Below the pieces are notes generated by a model that was not told where the DNA came from, made no database searches, and saw nothing but the letters and a program-made list of their open reading frames with translations. A stretch of DNA of 64,000 bases from a virus, in the IMG/VR virus record IMGVR_UViG_3300047274_000159, positions 1 through 64,000 of that record. One strand, given 5' to 3'. Below, in pieces: positions 52,501-60,690 of the stretch; the stretch's first letter is position 1, and each line of letters begins with the position of its first letter. The position numbers and the translations under genes are program-made.

Positions 52501-55500
52501 TGGCGGCCAAAATTGGACAGCATCCACATTACCGTCGTCGTCGACATGGGCTAGCGTTGCTTACTATAATAGTACTTTTGTAGCAGTGGCCAGCGGTGGC
52601 ACCGCAGCAGCATACTCTACTAACGGCACTACCTGGACTGCCGCAACATTGCCGGCATCGGCAACATGGTCAGATGTCGAGGGCGGATTTATTGGTACGT
52701 CTGTATATTTCGTTGCAATCGCATCAGGCGGCACTGCCGCAGCATACTCAGCTGACAACGGTGCAACCTGGACCAGCACCGGAGCTCTACCAGCATCTAC
52801 TACATGGTCGAGTCTTACATTTGGTAATAATCGATTCGTAGCAGTAGCTCGTGCAAGCACCAATGCTGCTATATCAACAAACGGTATCACATGGACCAGT
52901 GTTACATTGCCTTCCTCAGCTAACTGGAACAGTATTGCCTATGGTAATGATAATTTTGTTGTAGTAGCAGATGGAGGAACCAGCGCCCTATATTCATTTA
53001 CTGGAGAAAGCGGTTCATGGACAGCCGGTACATTAGCATCGTCTTCAACCTGGGAAGAAATAGCCTACGGTAATTATTCTGGACTAGGAATTTTTGCTGT
53101 AGTAGGTAATAGTGCCACAGGAGCCAGTGTTTCTTTAACTTCAGCAAATCATCAACTGGCCACTGGACCTCACGTGATATCACAAGTACCTAGTGCATCA
53201 TCGATACGATATTATTCTAGAACCACTGGAACAGTCAATGTAACAAATCAAAGTCTTACTGGGGTTATCTATGCTAGACCCGATGCATTTTTTACTCACA
53301 GACCATTTGATGGAGGAGTACAATTAGGAACAGGCAATCCTAGCCACGGCGCACAGGCTGTACGTCAAAGTAAAAAATATGTTCGTTATCAATCTGGTAA
53401 GGGTATTATGTATACTACAGGCGGATTGTTTGCTCCTAGCTACGGCCTAGCATCGGCAACCGCTTCGGCAGTGACAGTCAACAGTCTTATTACATTTACC
53501 ACAGATGATACAGACCACGGACTACAAGCAGGCGCTGAAATAGAAATCATAGGTATGACATCCTTTGAATATAATGGAGATTATACAGTAGAAAGTATTG
53601 TAGATGCTAGACGGTTCCAAGTAAGATCTCAAGTAGTTTTGAGTAGCACCACCGGAACTTTAGGACCTGATGCTAAGGTAGTATTGAAACACTGGCACGG
53701 ATCTTCCGTGAAAATAGGCGCCTTTGATGAACAGAACGGTCTGTTCTATCAATACGATGGCCAAGAAATGAGTCTGGTCAAACGCTCTAGCACTAATCAA
53801 TTAACTGGAACAGTGTCTATCACTACCGAAAGTAATCTAGTTACCGGAACAGGAACTCGTTTTCAGGATCAGTTAAAGGTAGGAGACAAGATAGTAGTCC
53901 GAGGCATGAGCCACATAGTGACCGGTATTACTAGTCAAACTTCTTTAACAATGGCACCTGATTGGAGAGGCGCTAACTCAATCATTGGAGCTAGGATGGC
54001 TATCACAGAAGATCTATATATTCCTCAAAGTGAATGGAATTTAGATCCTATAGATGGCACTGGACCTAGTGGATATAACGTATTACCTTGGCGCATGCAG
54101 ATGTTAGGCATGCAATATTCATGGTATGCTGCTGGTTTTATTGAATGGATGTTGCGTGGCGCAGATGGTAAATTCGTGTTCTTGCATAGGCTAAGGAATT
54201 CAAACGTAAACACAGAAGCATACATGCGTACAGCTAACTTGCCTGTGCGTTACGAAGTTGAAAACCGTAGTGCTGTAAGTAAATTGTCGGCAGCAGTTAA
54301 TTCTACACAAAATACTCTGCCACTTACAGATGCATCTAGATTCCCGTCAAATGGTATTGTTTACATCGATAATGAAATGATCAGCTACAGCGGTAAAAGT
54401 GGTAATACTTTGACTAACTGTACTAGATCTGCTGCTATGAATGCATTTACTGCGGGTCAAAATAGAACAGTTACAGGTGGCGCAGCTTCTGCACACGAAG
54501 TTAACGCCGGTGTACAACTTGTAAGCTGTACCGCTACTCCTACGATCAGCCACTGGGGTTCTGCGTTACTCACTGACGGCATGTTTGACAATGATCGTGG
54601 ATATATCTTCAGCTATGCTGCTACCGGTTTAAGTATTTCTTTGGCTAAACAGACAGCATTCATGATACGATTGGCACCTAGTGTTTCAAATGCTCTCGTC
54701 GGCGACCTTGGAGAAAGAGACTTGCTTAACAGGGCGCAGTTATTATTGAACGAAATCGCAGTCACCGCAGACACAGGTACCGGCGCGATCGTTATTGAAG
54801 GTATCCTTAATCCAAAAAATTACCCTACTAATCCAACTAATATTTCTTGGGGTGGTTTGTCAAATGCAGCAGCAGGAGGCCAGCCTTCATTCGCACAAAT
54901 CGCATTAGGAGGATCTATAAATTGGGGAGGAGTCCCAGCAAGCACTTCCACAGCCACCGTCCAGGGTGCATTAACTACAACTATCACTGCGAGAGCGTTC
55001 TCAACAGTTACAAATACAATTTCAGCAGTGTCTAATCCTTCTGGTTTGAGTGGATATTCCAATGCTGTAAGTGCAAGCAGAACAGATTTTGTAATAACAA
55101 ATTCTTCTTACGACACGCTGCTGTCAACTACTGCATTACGGGTAGGTGACGTGCTATCTATGTCAAGCGCGACCACACTAAGCAGTGTTAATGTCAGCGG
55201 TAGTACAGGTCAATTTACATGTAATAGTACTCTATTAGCAGTAGGAATGACCGTTACGCTTACTGGAGGAAAATCTACAGGTAGTGGTAGCATTTTTGGT
55301 TACAGTAGCCCAACAACTTACAGAATTTCGGCTACAAACGGTTCAACAACATTTACGCTCACTACATTAGCAGGCGGTACTATTTTTACACAGAACGGAA
55401 GTGCTGATGGAACATTCACCTTGAATAACTTTATAGGATCTGGTAGATCAATTACTTCGATCACTAGAAGTTATCTTGGTAGTAGCTTTACTAGAATAGT

Positions 55501-56296
55501 AATGAATCAAGTAGGCAATAACACTTCTGTAGCTGCATCCAATGTAAGTATAGTAGTAACTAACAGTATCAGCACAAGCTATGCTAATGCTATCAGTACA
55601 GCTAGAAACGATTTCTTGGTTACTAACACCGACTGGAATAATGCTTTTGCAGCAGTTGGCGACAGTTTATCGCTGGCAAGTTTTATTGTAGCCGGACAAA
55701 CTATCACCGGGTTTACAACTAGTTACGCAACAGTATCAGGTGTTGCCTACACTAGGATAGTGATGAGTACTAATGGAAATAACGTTTCTTCGAGTGGTGC
55801 TAATCAAACCGTAACTATCCAAGCAGGTAGTACCGCAGCATCTTACTCTAACACAAACTATCTGTTTTTTACATCAGCATCGTGGAATGCATCCGGAGCA
55901 AGTGTGGGTACTCGAATAGCCACTAGTTATACCCAGTTCCCTGCGGGAACATCGGTCGCAGCGGTTACTTCTAGAAGACTAGGATCTACTACTATACAGC
56001 GTGTAACGTTCACACAATCTTCAAATACTGCTATTACCGCTGCAGGAACAGTGACTTTCCAATTTGGTGATCCGCAATATGCGCTACCGGGAGAGCAGGT
56101 TTTCTCATTCGTTGCTAATCCAGGAAACACTACAAGTTTGAGCTTAACTGAACTCAAAGAACTAACAACCACTGCCATTGGCGGTCGAGGTGCTTTCCCG
56201 AACGGACCAGACGTCTTGGCTATTAATGTTTATAAGGTTACAGGAACTGCAACTCCTGGATCGCTCATTCTTCGCTGGGGTGAGGCGCAGGCTTAA
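49586..56296 (+). CDS. Third giant virion protein with Asp-box repeats
   Basis: The protein has 2236 residues and begins AKKQLKKYVFEPGISKDSNL. It contains a CTRDVGYYIDAILHDLRYGG block (about 65-85) like the RDVGY blocks of 32616, long stretches of beta-rich SITGSPVFAQGTAISG-type sequence, about six SxDGxxWT/STNGTTWT-type repeats near 890-1160, and C-terminal TxxGSTAASYSNTNYLFFTS-type repeats. The last 32 bases overlap convergently with a minus-strand gene. Three neighbouring Asp-box units share DNA-level identity, indicating recent duplication. Like the other giants it is likely a fibre or spike component. The N-terminal CBM-type modules are missing here. Confidence 0.72.
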   Translation: MAKKQLKKYVFEPGISKDSNLYPNAVTLLSANKAFLQAQVVAFINNQITNEVAPYVGYTYASQKCTRDVGYYIDAILHDLRYGGNVKCRQTADYFWIDGEPQIRGDVSPETTGIAYLRDLVNNFIFTNTTVTPSYGNVVSQVKITGQNAETGASSRNTTLWNIFSSVITNGLSAMPAKVTGVSSFRIIGKYDPSELLLITDTSNGNILYNFADSNNSVTCEYKQGRSSGNGELLSDVDFPRWWHTSDSITTIYLSEDTSALSSAADIQIFVEDSVQTIRPWEFGTDAIERMRVAAPQAMLDADFEYGLQPTKWQALGLIRMYPSVYEIPGTDLSISAITTDASSNTGFFGSSLITVTTTGTHGFSVGQPITVKGLQSTVSGFARAEGSFLIYSIPNAVSFTYYASAKVGTSNGESLFTSFAQIRQAGFYTGASVGTPTFSLFSNGTSLTVTSKFTTSSGSTTIAFDGTAPTSGSPITGSPVFAQGTAISGVIGTSTINTNIKNSTSPTDTSISVVDATGIQQQMAVSSGSGSALFVTSLSGTTLNLTGAIGSTLIGADATNTGITGTNISPIGVGATFSVSRNAGVYTVSDSEDSTLNGQNYAIGDRLLIAGTDLGGVSPTNDIVVTISNIDSGGAITSFNFTGTAVSGGASYTGVAQSSTTSTLGSGAAINVTRVGGTGVYSSITVSNGGSNFAPGDTVTFAGTDLGGVSPDNDIVIQVDGVTSGVIVDYQILGSPIGATGNATYSPVIPTNIANVGVGAVFSVIRAAGAYTAIATTAGSGYEAGNSIRILGTDLDGASPLNDCILTVLSVGGGSMSVTATGTPYDGDSISVYPTLTISEAITGSLGADTLLNVGAIPTIQVDFPSNHGLLPGTTILTQITSNPAPDFASTSRTLSANLTWRGVAFSGGTFVAIATGTNVTTRSIDGQTWTAGGNLPSSTTWVSVAAGTIGATTYFVAVASGGTAAAYSTDGGQNWTASTLPSSSTWASVAYYNSTFVAVASGGTAAAYSTNGTTWTAATLPASATWSDVEGGFIGTSVYFVAIASGGTAAAYSADNGATWTSTGALPASTTWSSLTFGNNRFVAVARASTNAAISTNGITWTSVTLPSSANWNSIAYGNDNFVVVADGGTSALYSFTGESGSWTAGTLASSSTWEEIAYGNYSGLGIFAVVGNSATGASVSLTSANHQLATGPHVISQVPSASSIRYYSRTTGTVNVTNQSLTGVIYARPDAFFTHRPFDGGVQLGTGNPSHGAQAVRQSKKYVRYQSGKGIMYTTGGLFAPSYGLASATASAVTVNSLITFTTDDTDHGLQAGAEIEIIGMTSFEYNGDYTVESIVDARRFQVRSQVVLSSTTGTLGPDAKVVLKHWHGSSVKIGAFDEQNGLFYQYDGQEMSLVKRSSTNQLTGTVSITTESNLVTGTGTRFQDQLKVGDKIVVRGMSHIVTGITSQTSLTMAPDWRGANSIIGARMAITEDLYIPQSEWNLDPIDGTGPSGYNVLPWRMQMLGMQYSWYAAGFIEWMLRGADGKFVFLHRLRNSNVNTEAYMRTANLPVRYEVENRSAVSKLSAAVNSTQNTLPLTDASRFPSNGIVYIDNEMISYSGKSGNTLTNCTRSAAMNAFTAGQNRTVTGGAASAHEVNAGVQLVSCTATPTISHWGSALLTDGMFDNDRGYIFSYAATGLSISLAKQTAFMIRLAPSVSNALVGDLGERDLLNRAQLLLNEIAVTADTGTGAIVIEGILNPKNYPTNPTNISWGGLSNAAAGGQPSFAQIALGGSINWGGVPASTSTATVQGALTTTITARAFSTVTNTISAVSNPSGLSGYSNAVSASRTDFVITNSSYDTLLSTTALRVGDVLSMSSATTLSSVNVSGSTGQFTCNSTLLAVGMTVTLTGGKSTGSGSIFGYSSPTTYRISATNGSTTFTLTTLAGGTIFTQNGSADGTFTLNNFIGSGRSITSITRSYLGSSFTRIVMNQVGNNTSVAASNVSIVVTNSISTSYANAISTARNDFLVTNTDWNNAFAAVGDSLSLASFIVAGQTITGFTTSYATVSGVAYTRIVMSTNGNNVSSSGANQTVTIQAGSTAASYSNTNYLFFTSASWNASGASVGTRIATSYTQFPAGTSVAAVTSRRLGSTTIQRVTFTQSSNTAITAAGTVTFQFGDPQYALPGEQVFSFVANPGNTTSLSLTELKELTTTAIGGRGAFPNGPDVLAINVYKVTGTATPGSLILRWGEAQA
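52460..52621 (+). repeat. 41-codon tandem repeat inside the giant protein gene
   Basis: Two near-identical stretches of about 39 bases (GCAGTGGCCAG..GGTGGC start) occur at 52460-52498 and 52583-52621, exactly 123 bases apart. They encode VASGGTAAAYST in neighbouring Asp-box units. Only one base differs between the copies over most of their length, unlike other units in the array. Confidence 0.75.
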
Positions 56297-56573
56297 CGAT
56301 AAACTTAGAACGTTTCCACATATCGATCTTAGAGTCCATGGACTTTTTGATCGATATGATGTTAGCTCGAATATCTGTTATTTCGGTAGGAATACGACCA
56401 CTAACCAAAAGTTGTTGATGATTTTTATCAATATGTCCGACCTGCTCTTTGAGACGTCCTAGTAAATTTAATAGCTCTGCTTTTAACGATTGGTCGGTAA
56501 TAGCAGAAATTTCATTGACATATCTGTTGTAATCTTCTATATATTTTGGATTGGTTGTTAAGGATGGAATCAT
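56265..56573 (-). CDS. Small helical protein downstream of gp15
   Basis: This 102-residue protein begins MIPSLTTNPKYIEDYNRYVN. Charge pattern and heptads (EISAITDQSLKAELLNLLGR, LKEQVGHIDKNHQQL) indicate a coiled coil. Its start overlaps the stop of the preceding gene (ATGA-type at 56570-56573), so it belongs to the gp14-gp15 operon. Its 3' end overlaps the convergent giant gene by 32 bases. I recall a similar short coiled-coil ORF near gp15 in marine T4-like phages. A tail or neck assembly role is likely but unproved. Confidence 0.6.
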   Translation of the reverse strand: MIPSLTTNPKYIEDYNRYVNEISAITDQSLKAELLNLLGRLKEQVGHIDKNHQQLLVSGRIPTEITDIRANIISIKKSMDSKIDMWKRSKFIVKPAPHPSEE

Positions 56574-56944
56574 TTTTCTAGCACCATAATAGTTTCTAAT
56601 TTCGCTCTTATCAGTTGATTATTTAATGTGGTTTTCAAACCACTGTGCAGATTTCTAGGAAGATAATCTAAGTCTGCCCAACATATAGTTTTATCGGTCG
56701 CGGCAAAAAACTCTGTTTCAACTAAACAGACATAGGTACCGTATTCAAACCCGCGATCTTCGCTGAGATACAGTTCTATAGGCAATAACTTACCTACAGA
56801 GTATTTAGAGAGTAAAGATTGTGCATCTTCTAGCAGTGAACTGGACCTAGCGAATGTAGGCACAGTCCATTTTTCATCTTCCAAAATTAGGAAAATCCTA
56901 CTGCTATTTTTAGCTAAGAAAAGTAATCCGGCACGCTGTTGCAT
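56570..56944 (-). CDS. Degenerate Nudix-like protein
   Basis: The product is 124 residues when started at ATG 56944 (MQQRAGLLFLAKNSSRIFLI); an upstream TTG at 56980 would overlap gp15. The opening AGLLFLAKNSSRIFLILED resembles a Nudix fold's first strands. The expected Nudix box (GX5EX7REUXEEXGU) is replaced by SSSLLEDAQSLLSKYS-type sequence without the catalytic glutamates. The C-terminal CWADLDYLPRNLHSGLKTTL matches the usual Nudix ending. It is therefore a Nudix-fold protein that has lost the pyrophosphatase site, or a similar fold by convergence. Genes on either side are tail genes. The catalytic box was checked by eye only. Confidence 0.5.
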   Translation of the reverse strand: MQQRAGLLFLAKNSSRIFLILEDEKWTVPTFARSSSLLEDAQSLLSKYSVGKLLPIELYLSEDRGFEYGTYVCLVETEFFAATDKTICWADLDYLPRNLHSGLKTTLNNQLIRAKLETIMVLEK

Positions 56945-56952
56945 ACCTTTAC

Positions 56953-58578
56953 TTATTGCGGATCGAGGTCTAGTCTCCAATAACCTGAAGCGTATTCGCC
57001 TTCGAAGCTCTTATACCACTGTCCTTCGTTGCTCCAGCGATACTGTAGGCCAGTCTTGAGATTTTGGAATATCAACGTTATGGATTCAAAGTTTTCGCTG
57101 TCTGAAGGTATCACTGTGTTTTCACCGTCGGCGATATTGTTTTTTACCCTGTAGGCAACTCCGTCATAGATAATGATCTGGCCACTAGTATACTTTGTGG
57201 TGTTTGAAAACGGATACACACTCATGGACCAAACTGCTAATAGATCGATCCAAGCAGAGCCGTTCCACTCAATGATCGTATTAGCACGTATTACCGGATC
57301 CGAACCGTTGGTATTTTTCCAAGCATCTGGGCCGTCATAATTCCAGTTAGGATCGATATCCACAGGTCCGCCTACATTTTCGCTGTTGTTGACATCATCT
57401 AATACTAGGTATCTAGTACCTGCTGTGATAGGTTGATCAGTCAATTCTTTATTTGGTCTCTTAGGATTAAATTTATAAGGATCAACTATAGCATCAACTG
57501 TGGTTCTTCCCGACGGATATATCGAACTATACAACACAGTATTCGATGGTATGTCAGTGATACTGACCAACAAGTAAGTTGGATCTAATTCGTGTACTGT
57601 AAAAGTTCCACCTATTTCAGTACCGTCGACCTGTAGGAAGAAAATTTTACTGATTCCTGCTATGTATCCGCCGTAGTTATCTAGTACGACATTCCAATCT
57701 ACACGTTCGCCGGCTTTAACAGGGATATCAAGCCCTAGTGCGGATAATACTTCTCCCGGCGAAACGATACTGACATCATAGTCTGATGGTTCGCTGTTGG
57801 CGCTCTTTAATAACAATACCCTCCAATTGCCCTGTACGAATCTCTGTTGAGAATTGCTGTTATCACCGTCATAGATTAGATCATCAAGACCGAGAACGTC
57901 GCCTGTGTCTGAAAACACATTCATAACAAGATTACGAACAACGCCCAACTTCTTGACCTTGGCAGGAGGACTGATATAGATAGGCATTTCAAATTCTAAA
58001 GAACAGATGTCTATGTCTGACTCAGCACCCACCGGAATGGTTCTAGAACTGAAATTAGTACTGACGAGATTCAGCACACTAAGACTAGTCCAGTCGATAT
58101 AATTATCTGTGGTCTGTATTTCTAGGCTAGGATTAAACAACATCAGTATCTGTTCAACTATCTGCAACTTCTGATCTGTGTTAGACGTCCAGATATCAGC
58201 TTTCATTTTCAGCTTGAACGGAGTGGGCATCAACCGTTCGATGGTATAGCCGCCACCTTGTACATTTTGATATTGGATTTCACCGTCTACAGAATTCCAT
58301 GCTCGTTCGCGTATATTCAGCTTACTGACAAAACTAGCGTCCGCTAGCCTGGTGTTATCCATTTCTAATCCGGAGATATAGCAAGCTATCCTAGGTACAG
58401 TGGGCATCTTGTTCTCGGAATTTTCCTTGATAATAGCAGCGACCTGCCTGGTAAGATCTCCGTAGAGTACAGGAATGTGTCTTAGGGTATCATCGCCGGT
58501 CTTGTATTTGAAACCTATGAACACACGCATGAATTGTGTGACATAGCGTCTTATCTGCCCATCGTAAAAGAAATCCAT
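56953..58578 (-). CDS. 15: gp15 proximal tail-sheath stabiliser (tail completion)
   Basis: In T4, gp15 forms the hexameric ring at the top of the tail that joins it to the head neck. The 541-residue product is about twice as long as T4 gp15 (272). The N-terminal MDFFYDGQIRRYVTQFMRVF, then PVLYGDLTRQVAAIIKENSE and the segment MPIYISPPAKVKKLG, match the cyanophage-type gp15 I recall. The C-terminal 280 residues are extra. ATG 58578 overlaps the gp14 stop (TAATG), so translation is coupled. It is part of a minus-strand neck operon with gp14. The family call is strong; the extra C-terminal module has an unknown role. Confidence 0.85.
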   Translation of the reverse strand: MDFFYDGQIRRYVTQFMRVFIGFKYKTGDDTLRHIPVLYGDLTRQVAAIIKENSENKMPTVPRIACYISGLEMDNTRLADASFVSKLNIRERAWNSVDGEIQYQNVQGGGYTIERLMPTPFKLKMKADIWTSNTDQKLQIVEQILMLFNPSLEIQTTDNYIDWTSLSVLNLVSTNFSSRTIPVGAESDIDICSLEFEMPIYISPPAKVKKLGVVRNLVMNVFSDTGDVLGLDDLIYDGDNSNSQQRFVQGNWRVLLLKSANSEPSDYDVSIVSPGEVLSALGLDIPVKAGERVDWNVVLDNYGGYIAGISKIFFLQVDGTEIGGTFTVHELDPTYLLVSITDIPSNTVLYSSIYPSGRTTVDAIVDPYKFNPKRPNKELTDQPITAGTRYLVLDDVNNSENVGGPVDIDPNWNYDGPDAWKNTNGSDPVIRANTIIEWNGSAWIDLLAVWSMSVYPFSNTTKYTSGQIIIYDGVAYRVKNNIADGENTVIPSDSENFESITLIFQNLKTGLQYRWSNEGQWYKSFEGEYASGYWRLDLDPQ

Positions 58579-59852
58579 TATTCGTCTGCCTTAGGTCTAA
58601 GAGCTTTTGACAAGCTCTGTTTTTCTTTGATCTGTTTACCATTTATGGTATTGACCTTGTCATTGTTTATGAAAGATGTTTTTTGTGTTAACCTTACATC
58701 GCGATCAAGGAATACATCGTTGGGTGAACCTCCTGCGACTACATCTTCATTGCCCATGTTGCTCATAGTCATTCTTGTTACATCCTCTACTTTTACCCAA
58801 CGTCTTCCGTTGTATCTAAATAATCTCTTTGGTAGATAGTCTGTTCTTAGATGATATTGACCGTCGGAGGGCAATAGCGGAAAACTTATACCAGCAGTGA
58901 AAGGTGCTCCGTTGGGAGGAATACCGTCTCCGTCGCCGATCATAGGTCCGTTGTATTCTGGACTTCTAAATATCGTAGACGATGTTGGTCCCACATATAC
59001 AGGATTGCCATTTTCGTCAGACAAAGGAACGCCATTCTCGTCGGTAGCTCGGGTCTGTACACTAGCATCTAGTTGAGTAGAATCTACAGTGACTAGCTCA
59101 GCACGACCTCGCTCGTCTGTCTGTAACATATAGTGCTTGGTAGTATCATAACCACTTCTAGGAGCATCTGTTTCTGCTTGATCAAGAACCGCAGCAGTGA
59201 TCTGCATTTCTTTTTCGTAGGTACTCATGATGTCTCTGAGAGTGGTTGTACCATCTTCTCCCGATTCATCAGCAAGTCCGTCGAGTATATCTTTGAATTC
59301 TTGACTATCTACCAGCGGTTTACATTTGGCACGATATAGATGTGGATACCATGTTACAGAAAAACCTTCTGCAGCACGAGTGACTTCTTCGATTACATAG
59401 AATCGTTTGAGAGCAAACTGTAGATCGTTGAGTGCATATTCATCTTTGAGATGCGGTAGCTCGATAACATCTCCTGAAATGATCTTTCGTCCAAGTTTTT
59501 CCACAGTATCGTTAATATGGAATGTGATAAAAATCGTATCGTTTTGTAGGAATAAACCAAACTGACTTAGATTAAAATCCGTATCTTGTATATTATACAC
59601 ACCACGAAGCACATAGACATCGGGATCATATTTTCGATCCCTGTTTTCTAGAAACAACAGATCTTGGATCTGTGTGACAGCAGTGTCTGTATAACTAGGA
59701 GTAGTTGGAGAGTTTTCTAGACTAGCTCCAGGTCCTAAATATTTGTGCAGTAGGCAATCAGTACCGCCCACTTGGAACATTTCCCAGGCAGTTTTATCGA
59801 TGAACTTGTAGTCGTTGCCCTTTTCCGGGCGATAAAGCGAAAGTCTTGGCAT
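58578..59852 (-). CDS. 14: gp14 neck protein
   Basis: The product is 424 residues (T4 gp14: 256). The conserved region is YRPEKGNDYKFIDKTAWEMF (start) and then IQDLLFLENRDRKYDPDVYV and FNLSQFGLFLQNDTIFITF, which align with T4 gp14 as I recall (SKFGM.VNDELKLTI and PGDLIYFPL). The start is ATG 59852 (MPRLSLYRPEK). In-frame ATG codons further upstream add an unconserved N-terminus and overlap the divergent promoter. The minus-strand late -10 TAAATA at 59865-59860 predicts a leader of about two bases. gp14 interlocks with gp13 to form the neck to which the tail attaches. Here the two genes are divergently transcribed, which differs from T4. Confidence 0.85.
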   Translation of the reverse strand: MPRLSLYRPEKGNDYKFIDKTAWEMFQVGGTDCLLHKYLGPGASLENSPTTPSYTDTAVTQIQDLLFLENRDRKYDPDVYVLRGVYNIQDTDFNLSQFGLFLQNDTIFITFHINDTVEKLGRKIISGDVIELPHLKDEYALNDLQFALKRFYVIEEVTRAAEGFSVTWYPHLYRAKCKPLVDSQEFKDILDGLADESGEDGTTTLRDIMSTYEKEMQITAAVLDQAETDAPRSGYDTTKHYMLQTDERGRAELVTVDSTQLDASVQTRATDENGVPLSDENGNPVYVGPTSSTIFRSPEYNGPMIGDGDGIPPNGAPFTAGISFPLLPSDGQYHLRTDYLPKRLFRYNGRRWVKVEDVTRMTMSNMGNEDVVAGGSPNDVFLDRDVRLTQKTSFINNDKVNTINGKQIKEKQSLSKALRPKADE

Positions 59853-59859
59853 AGTCATA

Positions 59860-59865
59860 TATTTA
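59860..59865 (-). promoter_or_regulatory. T4-type late promoter -10 for gp14
   Basis: Minus strand TAAATA, preceded by GG. The predicted start is within two bases of the gp14 ATG at 59852. It is back-to-back with the gp13 promoter. Confidence 0.55.
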
Positions 59866-59873
59866 CCGCAGCA

Positions 59874-59880
59874 ATAAATA
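59874..59880 (+). promoter_or_regulatory. T4-type late promoter -10, five bases before gp13 ATG
   Basis: ATAAATA, GTAGT and then ATG 59886. The predicted start coincides with the A of ATG, and no Shine-Dalgarno sequence is present. Confidence 0.62.
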
Positions 59881-59885
59881 GTAGT

Positions 59886-60644
59886 ATGAGTACTAATGAT
59901 CAAGCCAGACAATCAGTCTACGATTACTGCAAAACCATGCTGGGCGACGGCATGATTGATGTAGAATTGGATCCTATCCATTATCAAACAGCCCTAGATA
60001 GATCTTTGGGTGTTTTCCGCCAACGCAGCGATAATGCTGTAGAGGAAAGCTACTGCTTTTTGATGTTGGAACAGGACAAAAATGAATATATTCTGCCCAA
60101 GGAAATCCAGCAGGTTCGACAGATCTTCCGTAGAAGCATAGGTTCTAGAACAGGTAACGGTACAGGTGGTACGGTGTTCGAACCCTTTAACCTAGCCTAT
60201 ACAAATACCTACTTGCTATCATCAACTAACATGGGCGGTTTGCTAACCTACGAACTATTCAGTCAATATCAGGAACTTGTGGGCAAGATGTTTGGTAGCT
60301 TTATCAATTTTACCTGGCAATCACAGAGCCGAAAACTCATGATACAACAGCGTCCTAGAGGCGAAGAAGAAGTTTTGTTATGGGTTTACAACACTAGGCC
60401 TGATTTTGCTATCATAGAAGACACCTATGCAGGACAGTGGATCAAAGATTACACGCTGGCCAACTGCAAGATGATGCTAGGTCAAGCTCGAGAAAAATTC
60501 GCACAGATCGCAGGTCCGGGCGGTGGCTCTAGTCTAAACGGTGCTGCTATGAAATCTGAAGCTACTGCTGACATAGAACGTCTAACCAAAGAATTGGAAA
60601 CCCTAGTGTCCGGCGGGTCTGGATATACATTCGTCATCGGTTGA
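59886..60644 (+). CDS. 13: gp13 neck protein
   Basis: The 252-residue product (T4 gp13: 309) matches the T4 neck protein that completes the head. The N-terminal GMIDVELDPIHYQTALDRSL corresponds to the T4 pattern [20 protein letters not shown]. The C-terminal KDYTLANCKMMLGQAREKF (about 188-206) and GSSLNGAAMKSEA (about 215) correspond to the T4 WVKDYATALTKE and GVTIDGARLIEEA regions. The start ATG 59886 is fixed by the late -10 five bases upstream and agrees with the conserved N-terminus. Downstream, a sigma70-type promoter for the kinase overlaps its last codons. The gp13 call is well supported. Confidence 0.85.
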   Translation: MSTNDQARQSVYDYCKTMLGDGMIDVELDPIHYQTALDRSLGVFRQRSDNAVEESYCFLMLEQDKNEYILPKEIQQVRQIFRRSIGSRTGNGTGGTVFEPFNLAYTNTYLLSSTNMGGLLTYELFSQYQELVGKMFGSFINFTWQSQSRKLMIQQRPRGEEEVLLWVYNTRPDFAIIEDTYAGQWIKDYTLANCKMMLGQAREKFAQIAGPGGGSSLNGAAMKSEATADIERLTKELETLVSGGSGYTFVIG

Positions 60645-60670
60645 CATAGTTTTAATATCAATGTTATAAT
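60641..60670 (+). promoter_or_regulatory. Sigma70-type promoter for the dNMP kinase
   Basis: TTGACA (60641-60646), 18-base spacer, TATAAT (60665-60670). The predicted start is near 60677, with GGAGG at 60680-60684 before ATG 60691. Confidence 0.8.
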
Positions 60671-60690
60671 GTCTGTAATTGGAGGACATT

